Part shown: positions 10,955 to 21,078 of the stretch, piece after piece
Layout of the letters: every line of letters starts with the position of its first letter
How positions within the stretch are numbered: the stretch's first letter is position 1
Source: Onchocerca lupi
Taxonomy: Eukaryota; Nematoda; Chromadorea; Rhabditida; Onchocercidae
Reading direction: 5' to 3'
DNA length: 64,000 nt
Assembly: GCA_028564675.1 (NCBI GenBank)
Contig: JAOVVO010000171.1
Span: forward strand, 1-64,000
Position numbers and translations under genes: made by a program
Notes under the pieces: generated by a model
Told to the model about the DNA's origin: nothing
Database searches by the model: none
The model's input: the letters and a program-made list of their open reading frames with translations, nothing else

Positions 10955-13442
10955 GACGTTATCAGAAACGAAACAATTGGATTACGTTTTGAAGTATGTT
11001 GCAAATGTTTGAACTGTTATCGTTTTGATTTTGGGTTACATAACTGGAGCATAATTACACATTTTAAATTCATAACATTATCATTGTGAAGAGATGACAC
11101 TACTTGAGGTCGCAAAATTCTTTGCATTTCTTCAATTTTAGTCAATTAAAATGGATGGAGGAAAATTTCGAAGGTGACGAAAATCATCATCGTTTACGAA
11201 AAGCCGCTATGGAAACTGTATTGCGATATTCCGTGGAAAGTAATCCCTTCTATAATGATGAACGTCTGTTATACGTTTTCTGCATTGTTGTAAGTCATTA
11301 TAATTTAAGTACAGTTGATAGTTTATCCGATGTAATAATTGATATACATAAGTGATTTTTCTGTTGTGGATAACCTAGTGTTTAGATTTGAGAAATGATA
11401 CGGTGGGACTATGTCAACTGTGGAAGAAGATCAAACAAATTCAGTAGTTGAATGACTTAAGAGTATTGAATAAATGAATAAGGCATTTTCGGTGATATGC
11501 TTTATATTATAATATTATCATTTTATCGAATATATCAGTTCCAACTCAATTATTTTAATTGTTTGTGAAAATGATTTCATTTTTGCTAAAAATTTTCTTG
11601 GAACTGCTTCAAATGCCTTTTGCAAAATTGAATTTAGGGTAAATTAAGTCGCACAATGGGAATGAAGTTGGTGATGGAAGAATTACACAATCGAAAGCAA
11701 TTTTATGAACTGGCAGAATTTTACGTCAAGTGGGGAGAGGTGAAGGAATAATTTTTTCTAATTATACTAAAGTAAATTTTATTTTATTAAAGTTTAAGGG
11801 ATATTCATTTTAGATTTTTGCGGAAGAAAAAAACAAGGAGCGTTTTAACGAAATATGGAATGAAGCTATAAAAGCGAATGCTAAGCCTATATCACGAGTT
11901 GATGAAGCTTTTAGGTATTGTTTTATAACTGAGCATGGATTTTTAATGTAGCATCATATAAATGCGATGCAGTACACTATGATTTATCATTCCGTAATAT
12001 ATATATGGCCATAATTTTCTGACTTTATTCATTTGTGTCATTCATGAAATCGTCATCTTTTTTGCTCACTCGTTCATTGCAATACTTCTGCTATACTGCA
12101 TCTGTAAGTGAATTTTCTCCTCGAAAAAACTTGATGATCGATTTATCCTTAAAACTTTATATCATCATCTACTGTATTTTGGTTTAACAATCATAATGTG
12201 GTTGCAATAAAATTTCAGGGCTATGCTTTATCAGTATTTCGAAATGGATGATGAAATGACTGTAAATCTCTTCAAGAAACCTGGTATTCTTTTTGATGTT
12301 TTTAAATGAATGTGTCAGCAATTATTTTGCAATTTTTACTTCTTATGAAATTTAGTTTAATGATGCACTTTTTAGATCTTTCGAAAGATTCGCGAATGGT
12401 ATTCAGAGATGTTGAGTCAACATCGTAAGTTTGTTTTTTTTTTTTTTTATTTTTCATATCTTTGTAGAAACATAGAAATTAATTGGTTTCATATGAGTTT
12501 CAAATTCTAGTCTGGAACAGAAACCACCTGAAAATGTTAAGCGCTCGATACAACTAAATCATCCTTCTAAAGTAAAAAGCTATATGAAAATAATTGATGA
12601 ACAACAATCAATTGAGGAAATGTTCGCAGAAACAAGGAATTATGCTATTCAATCAGATAAACGTAGGTTGGTGATTTCAAAAGAAAAGTTTCTGCGATAA
12701 ATTTTTCGTGCTGTCAATATGAAATAGTAAAAAAATCCTTGATATTGAGAGAGATAGCTGTCGGATATATCGAAAGAATTTATATTTGCATTGTGATCTA
12801 GGAGAGTAATGAGGTAATGAAATGTCCTCATACATTTAAGATTTTTGGAATATCAATTTATTATTGCTTGTCATTAGCAAAGAATTAGATGTTCCAGCAG
12901 AATGTCAATTTCAAAGCTATCGGCTATAAGCGAAGAACGAAGTGGCTGTGCCAGTGGCTCCTCGATGAATCCATCTCACAATATAGAATTGGTAAAGTCA
13001 ATGCAGCCATCAGCAAGTGATGGAGTTGATGATCAATTTCTATTAGCCAGTTCTGCTGTTGCTGAAAATGACATTCTCGTAGAAACAGATGTCCTTACCG
13101 ATAAGCCTGGTAAGTTCTTTGAACAAAAGATTCAACAGTTATCTGTTTCTTAATGTTTCAAAAAGATTAATACTTGCAGAATGTCCACAATCTTCGCACT
13201 TCACACTCCATGGTACTTCGTTTACGGAAAAATTTTTGAGTAAGGCGATGCGTGATTTTTCAAGCACAGTACCAGTTCCACCGCCGCGTTCAGGTATGCA
13301 TGTACAGTATGATAATTTTTATCCTGTAAACCTTTTGACCAGTATATGCAGAATTCTGATTATGAAACCAATGATTGGTAGTCAAATGATAATCAGATTT
13401 GAACGGCAATTTATATTGCATTACCATTTTTAAAATAATCAT

Positions 13443-13483
<41 letters not shown>

Positions 13484-16400
13484 TTAGCGATTTGATTTTG
13501 TTTAGTTCATCACGAAACAGACGAAACGACAGTGTTACAAGATACAGTCCTAAATGAAAGTGAACAGGCTCATCTTCCTCCTGTTTCAAAAAAAACAAAA
13601 TTTGAAGTGATTTTTACAATATTTTTTCTTTTTTTTTTTTTTTTTAGATCAGTTTATTTTTTCAAACGCTATGAAAGTTTAATCCTTTTGATTCGTTTCT
13701 ATATAGGTTTATGTGGAAGAAACTGAATCAGCAAAGCAAAGTCCACCGTTTACTGTTTATAGTGATGAGAATATTTTGCCATCTTCAACTGTTATGGAAA
13801 AAAGGTTCATATTTTGTTTTCAATTCATGCAATATAAAAATATTTGTATATATATATCTGCAAGGAAATATTGTAGAATAAGCACGGAGATGGATTTGGA
13901 TCACCAAAAGAATGTAAACATCCATGATGGTAACACTTATCAACCTCAGCCAACATTCAGAAAGGTAAATCATTTATTTGTAGTATTTATTCAATTTTAG
14001 TGGAAAGGGAAAAAATTCTTGCATGCAAATTAGCACCAATTTACGCCAATCTGTAGATCCTTTTTCATTTCGGAACACAAAAAATAAGAGATTTATGGCA
14101 GCAAATTAACTCTGATTTTTTGCAAAATCCACTATTATTACTGTTTAATGTCTTGGGATACAACAAGACTCACAATGTGCTTTGGTTCATTATTTGATCA
14201 GTCATTTCGTTAGTTATTTAGTCTATTATATAGATGATAACCCAAACAGAAAAGATGGAAGAAAACATCTGATGAAAAGGAAGTTCTCAAAACATAAATT
14301 AGAGACTGCAAGGAACTAAAGCAATTCCAACCTCAGTTTTGTAATAAAAAAACATGGAAGTTTTTTAAATGCGATCTTACAGCCTGCAACAACCGCTCAT
14401 GTTCGTCATTCATCTGTTTCGGGGAAAGGTGGAACTACATCATTTGAACATGAAAGGGAAACACCAGTGGAGATAGAAAAACGGAAGTGTGAGGGTTAGT
14501 GGTGATATTTCAGTTTTTTTTCAATTTTATTAGGATTCAACGCGAGCTTGAAATATCCAAAGAAATAACTTTTATAAATTTTTAACTGTTATGATTAACA
14601 TGTAACTTTTATTTAGAGACTGATTATCTATGTTTTTGAGATGAATTTTCATTTTTTTTTTGTTTTTTTTTTTTTTTTGTTTATTCGATTTTTCAGAAAT
14701 GAAACTTCCTCTTCCTGAACGTACTGACGAGGAAACATTGGCAGGTTTGAATAAAATGGCTAAAACAGGAGCAATGACATCCACACCAGCAAGTAGTTTT
14801 GCTCCTCCGATTGAAGATCCGATAGATGGTTAGTTGGTATTATTCTATCAGCACGGAATCTTTGTAACAGCAATGAATTAGTATAAGTTTTATATAATAT
14901 ATTTAGAATCGTTTCATCCACTCCCTTCGAGCGCTGCTGATCCTTTCTTCCAAAAACCGATATTTGATGAAGCTCTCACTGCAAATACTGCTTTTGGTAG
15001 ACGAATGAGCATATGCGAAGTTTGTTTTTTACTTATTTTCATATTTTCTATAAAAACAATTATGACAAGAGAAATAAAATGCTAAAACGATAAAATTTCT
15101 CATTTTTAATCTATTAATTCATTTTTAGCAACGTCGTGATACTTTAATCAAATTGTCGCAAAAAATTGGCGTTGAGAATATTATTGGAAGTAAGAAACTA
15201 GGATTCGGTGCTAACGACAATATCAGTGAGGAATTACGTCGACTGTCCATTGCTCCAAATGATGATGCTTATCCACATGAAGCAATTACTCATGAAGGAT
15301 TGAGGTTCGTATGACATTTTCCCGCGTATCTTTTTGAAAAGTAACGTAGATAACATTATTTCTCAAAATTGTCAGAATATTACATTGAGAGGAAAGGAAC
15401 TTATTGTAGATCGCACGTTGAATCCGAAATAAATCCCTGGGATGAAAAATTGCGAGACAAAATTATGACCACCCAACGTTTTTGCCCAGCGAATTGTCAC
15501 GACTTCCCGGTAATTCACATTATTATAGACACAAATTACTTAAATACTTTTTTAATCTCTAATTACTTGTTGTTTGCTTCATTTCTACTTTCAGAAGATT
15601 TGATTTCAGAAATTTCTTGAAGAAAATAGAATAGAAAACATTTGATATTTTTACAGGAAAGATGCAATCGTCTTACTCCTGGTGCTGCTGTGATTTTAGG
15701 AGGTGAACGTTTTGACATTGAATGTTTGATCGGCGAAGGTGGTTTTGCTAAAGTTTACAAGGGAAAATCAGAAGATGGCAACTTTTATGCGGTGAAGGTA
15801 TTTTTTTCTCCTATATTTAACTGGTTTTATGGAAAAATTCCGAACAACAGTTTTTTTTTTTCTTTTTATTGTTTGAAGAATTTCAGCTTATAAGACCCAT
15901 CATTATTAAAAGACAAAATAATTGAAAATTCCTCTGAATATTTCCGAATTGTTTCATTGCAGTTTCAAATGCCACCGTGTAGATGGGAAGTTTATGCCTG
16001 TGAAACACTGCGTATTCGAATGCCGAAAATAATGTTGGATGGTGTAATGAATATCCGCGATGCATACTTATTTTCGAATGCAAGTGCTATTGTTTATGAG
16101 TACCACAAGCATGGGAACCTCCTAGTGAGTTTTTTTTTTCTTTTTTTTTTCCGTTCCATGAATCCAATACATCTGCATAATCTCGTCTTAACTCGCAGCT
16201 TTGGAAATAAAATTTTTTAATTTGTATTTTGCAAAAAACATCCTTATTTTTAAAGCTTGGATATTTTTTTTGGTTATGTTTCCAAATCTGTTCCAGAAAT
16301 TATTCCAGTTTATTTTTTGAATATGTGTTCATTTTCTAGGATATGGTGAATAAATTGCAAGCCCGGAATATGTCATGCTCAGGTCTGTTAACGGTTTATC

Positions 16401-17635
16401 TCGCTTGGGAAATCGGTCGAATATTGGAAGCAATTCATAATGTCCAAATAATACATGGAGATATTAAACCGGATAACTTCATGATCCTTCATCGGTTAAT
16501 TACTAATTTCCAACGAGTATTTAAATCTTCATCACCCTTTATATAACTTTGTGATTCTTTAGATTAAATGAAGATGCCACATTAGAACAAATTCTCGCCA
16601 AGAAATCTTTCACATTGAAATTGATTGATTGGGGACGTACCATCGACATGAATTTCTTGAAAGGATGTACATTTCGAGGGAAAGCTGGCACAGTAGCTTT
16701 TGATTGTCCTGAGATGCAAGTAAGATTTTACTTTTGGCAAATGTCAGCATATTTTTGGAAACTGGAATAAATTTTACGCCACTATGATCCTGACATCTAG
16801 TAAGCAATATCATTATCTCTAATTACTCATATAAGAAATTGAGGATGGTCGACCATGGACATATCAAACAGATTTCTACGGTTTTGTTTCGACGCTTCAT
16901 GTCATAATATATGGAAAGTATATGAAGGTGTTCCGGAATACTGCTGGACGGTACAGCTCAACATCTGTGATGAAAAGGTTAGTCAGTTATTCCAAACTTG
17001 GGTCTTCAAAAGTTGAGGAATTTGTTCCGTATTCTTTAGTATTACGCGCGAAATTTCTCGAGGACATCAATAGTATAGAGGAAATAATAGTAATAATCAT
17101 TGATTGTCTGGTTGCGCATCATCTGAACGCGTTTTTGGTTTTATCTGCATTATTTATAACGACGATTATAATACAATGACTTTTTACTTTAAATTGGAAT
17201 TTTGATTACAAAACAGAATATAAGTTTCGAGATCCATTCGCTAAATTCCATTCATCTTGCTATCTTGCCATCAATATTAAGCTTCTATAATTTAAAAATG
17301 TGCATAATATCATAATGAAAAGGAAGAGAATAGATGTAATGTTGTGAATATTACTTTTTTGCAGACGTTGGCATCAGAGAGGCCTACTAGAAGATATATT
17401 CGATATGTGTTTGAATATATTGGATTGTGAATCATTGCCCAAATGGTCAACAATAATTGACGGTCTTGAAAATAATATTAGGCATGTTATAAACAACATT
17501 TCTATTTAATTTTAATTAAGCCTGAAACTGTATAAGCTACATAATAGATGTTTTCATTACAGGTACTGGATAACAGAGGATCGAAAGGTATGGAAGCAGG
17601 CAGTTCGAGAATTTAACTCTGGCATCGCACCGTGA
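10955..17635 (+). CDS. bub-1: BUB1 spindle assembly checkpoint serine/threonine kinase
   Basis: BUB1 is the kinetochore kinase that recruits checkpoint proteins and phosphorylates histone H2A in mitosis. Exons: 10955-10993 (tentative), 11142-11289, 11638-11739, 11814-11914, 12219-12283, 12376-12424, 12511-12666, 12901-13109, 13180-13293, 13506-13606, 13707-13804, 13877-13964, 14383-14494, 14697-14828, 14907-15019, 15129-15304, 15410-15509, 15657-15797, 15963-16124, 16340-16494, 16563-16719, 16844-16977, 17365-17481, 17563-17635; about 946 residues. The N-terminus has the Mad3/BUB1 TPR region (LKWMEENF, FYNDERLL, FYVKWGE). SIEEMFAETRNYA (12601-12642) lies where a BUB3-binding GLEBS motif is expected. 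The kinase domain has GEGGFAKVY, the lysine of YAVK, RWEVYA, HGDIKPDN (16454-16477) and DWG (16627-16635) in place of DFG, then PWTYQTDFYG and GKYMKV as in BUB1. Catalytic residues look intact. The start codon is unresolved. The exon at 16844 uses a poor acceptor (TTGAG), and the last intron seems to be GC-AG. Confidence 0.9.
13447..13480. repeat. (AT)n dinucleotide microsatellite in a bub-1 intron
   Basis: An uninterrupted alternating TA tract of about 34 bases sits 25 bases before the acceptor of the exon at 13506. It is likely length-variable. Confidence 0.9.
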
Positions 17636-17702
17636 AACTGCTGTAAAAATTATGAAAAAATCCTTCCCAAAAAAAAAAATTTAAACAAAGTCAGAGAGTA
17701 CT

Positions 17703-17951
17703 TTAAATAAACACACCTGCCGTTCTGAAATTCTCGAAAGATTCCTTATCCTTGATAATTTTCAAGTTATAATGTACTAATACAATGGTAAATTGCAGTA
17801 GAAACATAACTTGTAGTTCCGCCTTAAGCTTCTTATTTTCTTTCTTAATTTTGCTTGATAACATATAGTTATAACAGCAATATGCATGATCCGAACCAAT
17901 GAAAATATACCCAAGTATTATTTGTAAGATTTTTACGTGATCAGCAATCAT
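17703..17951 (-). CDS. possible small minus-strand ORF downstream of bub-1
   Basis: This is an 82-codon ATG-to-TAA frame on the minus strand, facing the end of bub-1. It begins MIADHVKILQIILGYIFIG, has a Lys/Glu-rich, potentially coiled stretch (SKIKKENKKLKAELQ) in the middle, and its stop codon overlaps the AATAAA of bub-1. The mixed composition looks more protein-like than most chance frames here. No family is recognised and no promoter is evident. A chance frame remains the more likely explanation. Confidence 0.2.
   Translation of the reverse strand: MIADHVKILQIILGYIFIGSDHAYCCYNYMLSSKIKKENKKLKAELQVMFLLQFTIVLVHYNLKIIKDKESFENFRTAGVFI
17706..17711 (+). terminator. candidate polyadenylation signal of bub-1
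   Basis: AATAAA lies 71 bases after the bub-1 stop codon, a normal nematode spacing. Confidence 0.55.
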
Positions 17952-19149
17952 TCAGTAGTGTATGAAATACCATGTGTTATTTTCATAATTTTTACAGCAG
18001 TTTCAGTTTTTCTCGTTTCATTCTGTAAAATATGGTTTTATTTTGTATAATTTCTTGAAAAAGAAAACAGTTTTATGCAAATCAGTGATGAAAATTTTCA
18101 TAATATATTTATTGATCGGTTAATGTAATCAAGGACTAATAGTGATCACTGGACCTTGATTTGTTCAATATTTATCTGATTTCATTGTTCAGTTATCTGA
18201 TTTCAAAGCTTCGTGAACAATTGACGCTTTATGTTATCCCAAATAACGTGGTGTTTAAAAACTCAACAAAATGTTTTGTGCTTTTATGCTAATGGCAGTG
18301 TTAGTAGATATAATGCTGTATACATGATGATTTCTATTCGAAAACAAGTTCGCATGGCGCAAGTATAGTCAATATTAAGATATATTTCAATTATCTTCAT
18401 GGTTAACTTCTAATTAATTTCGAATCGATATAAATTTCATTCAACCTTTCAGTTCGGAAGCATGTCATCGGATGAATCCGATGGCATTAATTGAAGATTT
18501 TACGGTTGGCTGGTCGGTGATAAGAACTAAAACCTATCGGTAACTGTATGGTCAGTGGCTTGTTGAAAAATTATAAAATCTCGTGCGTTTATCTTCATTT
18601 TCCGGTGTATTTTTTTCCAGTCGCTTTCTAAATGAGGAGTTACCACTAACTAATTTCTTAATTATCGCCGTTATCATTGCTAGATGACTGATGTGAAGTA
18701 TGATATAAAAATTAAGGTAGCATCAAGTTAATAGAAGGATAGCCGGAGCTGGAGGAAAGAATGGAAAGGAAAGGTAAAAAAGATCACTAGATTGGTATTT
18801 AAAGCAATGCAAAAGATTACGATTTTCAAAATTTTGAAGTCTAAAAGAAAGACAAATGGACAGAATTCCTGAAGTTTGTAAGTGCAAAATCTATTTCTTT
18901 TAAACACTCATAAACAAAATAAAGAGCTCAGAATTCTTAACTCAAAGTAAGAAAAACTTGACTACCGACTGCCAAAATTTTCAGCCATTACACACTAGTT
19001 ATCTGCATAATTCGTATCGCCTCCCTAACCTTTGCCCTCTTTAGGGCTACAGGTCTTTCACAGCCAATTCTCCATCTACCGTAATACTTCTGGCAAAACG
19101 CCACTCAAATTGTCTATTGCAACTTTAAATCTTGTATATTCTATGGACG

Positions 19150-19710
19150 CATCTGCGTACGTATATTACTTGCATAGGTGTGTATTTATGTATCTTTATA
19201 TATATATGTATACGTACACATACATGGTACAAGTCTATAATGTACGTATGTATTTAATTCAACGCTACTATAATGTATGTCTATAGTATGTATAATTTAT
19301 GTGATTATAGTGTACATAATATGTATGTGTATGTAACTATTTTGTGGAACTAGGTATGTGGTATAAAAGTGAATATGCGTAATATATGTCTGTGGTGTGT
19401 AACTATGTATGTATGTATGTATACGACTGCAATATACATCATATATGTGTATGTGATTACGCATATGATATGTATGTGGATGTATGTGACTACGGTTTAT
19501 ATATTGTATATCGTATATATGATGTGTATGTGATGTATGTGCACTTATGTTTGTGTAGGTATGAAACGCATGTGTGTGTATATGTGTGCAAGCATAGAAG
19601 AAAGCGAAATTGTGTGTTGGATAGCAATGCACTAAACATTTCCACTTGTGTATGTAGTGTATACGTATATATATATGTGTGTGTATCTGTGGGTTTTTCA
19701 TGACATGCTA
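19150..19710. repeat. low-complexity TATG/TGTA/TG-rich tract
   Basis: About 560 bases are dominated by tatgtatg, gtgtatgtg, catatatgtg and similar alternating purine-pyrimidine blocks. Because stops are depleted, long frames appear on both strands at once (19386-19703 + and 19297-19701 -). They encode only Tyr/Val/Cys or His/Thr/Tyr repeats and are not genes. The alternating composition could favour non-B structure; that is inference. Confidence 0.85.
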
Positions 19711-20632
19711 ATAGAATGAAAGGATCGGTATGTGTGCACAACTTGGTACAGACCCATCTTTATGGATAGATGGAAAGAAAATGTCAAAGAAGGAATGAAT
19801 AGGTTAATAAGCGGGATTCTGTTGTCGTTGTTGGTTTGGGATATGTCACTTGAGAGATCATGTCTCACCTGAACATCGGATCTGTTACTTCTTTCATCTG
19901 CTCCTATTATTCTTCCTTCCCGTATGCTAATCGTCCGTTATAGGAGGATTAAATAATCTTCGATTCTAAAGGAATTATCACTTGAATGTAGTTATTGAAC
20001 GGAATTACGAATCTGACGTAACGTACGTATGTTGCTATTTTAATCTTAACTGCACTGGGTGATGCTATATTTATAATAAGGAACGGATATAAATAATGAA
20101 AAGAGGACCCAGATAAAGGGAAAGAGAAAGAGATTTAGAGAAAAAATGAGAAAAGAGAGGGAATGTTACAGCATGTGAGATAACTGATTGTTTTTGTGGA
20201 AAATTTTGTTGTTTATTGTCGTATTCGCACGTTTAACTCCTGTTTGCAAAATCCATGCCATTGCTCGTGATTTGCAGCATAGGCAACTATTTGGCACGTA
20301 CATTACACGTATGTAATCATAAAATGCCGATGAGTATCAGATTTGGTGAGTATCAGATTTGGTTTGCAGGAATTTTAAGGTTTTAGCATTATTTAATTGA
20401 TTGATCATTGATGTGATGAGTCAATTAAATTGCCTAGGGTAGAAAGCAACCAATAATTTTTCATAGATGGTGCAAAAGGCTTTTTTTTCTCCTTTCTTTT
20501 TCTTATTTCCTTCGTTTTTCTATTTACATCCCTCCTCACGCTTTCGTTTATTTTTTCACTTATGTTTCCACTTATTATGACATGAGCTTCTCAGAAAGCA
20601 TCAAGTAGTATTGTTGTCTGCTTCAGTTTTGA

Positions 20633-20665
20633 TTACGTAATGTATTACGTGGAGCGGTGACGTGA
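20633..20665. promoter_or_regulatory. cluster of ACGT-core sites upstream of larp-1
   Basis: TTACGTAA (20633-20640), TTACGTGG (20645-20652) and TGACGTGA (20658-20665) lie within 33 bases, about 410 bases upstream of the larp-1 start codon. ACGT cores with these flanks are typical targets of bZIP factors of the CREB/ATF, PAR or C/EBP types. A regulatory role is inferred from the motif cluster alone. Confidence 0.3.
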
Positions 20666-21017
20666 CATATTGAATGTATTAAGATAGATATTCAGGACGC
20701 TTTTTTTATAATAAATATAAAACAGAAGTTAATTAAAAGCGAATTTGCGATTTCGCGATGTATATAGCAAAAATGGTAAAATTTTATTTTTGCTGTTTTA
20801 ACAAAAGTGAATGATACAATTATGGATTTAAGTACACGTTTTTATGCCATCATTAACATGTCATTGCAAAAAGATTTGGTATGATTTCGTAACATGGTAT
20901 GTAAAAGAAAAAAATAAATTAATGACAAAAGAGTCAAATCTAATGAACGAGTGAGATAGTGAACACGTTAACGTCATATTATTAATGGATTTTCATGTTA
21001 CTTATTCTTTCGATTTC

Positions 21018-21043
21018 AGATTTAGGTTTGAAGTCTTTCTCAG
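21018..21043 (+). promoter_or_regulatory. candidate spliced-leader acceptor(s) of larp-1
   Basis: Two acceptors, GATTTCAG (ends 21019) and TTTCTCAG (ends 21043), precede the ATG at 21079 with no ATG between. Either could receive the spliced leader, leaving a short leader that ends in a run of T. Confidence 0.4.
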
Positions 21044-21078
21044 CGAAACATCACCCCCGAATTTTTTTTTTTTTTTTT

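Larger units (their letters stand above)
17636..21078. other. spacer between bub-1 and larp-1
   Basis: This 3.4-kb interval begins with the bub-1 3' UTR (AATAAA at 17706-17711) and ends with the larp-1 5' region. It holds a TATG/TG-rich tract (about 19150-19710), a 16-base tandem duplication at 20335-20366 (gagtatcagatttggt twice) and a cluster of ACGT-core sites at 20633-20665. A minus-strand frame of 82 codons at 17703-17951 is listed separately. No other exon was supported. Confidence 0.6.

Noticed and set aside
19297..19703. Overlapping long frames on both strands (134 and 105 codons)
   Set aside because: Both arise from the TATG/TG low-complexity tract, which lacks stops in several frames; translations are simple His/Thr/Tyr or Tyr/Val/Cys repeats.
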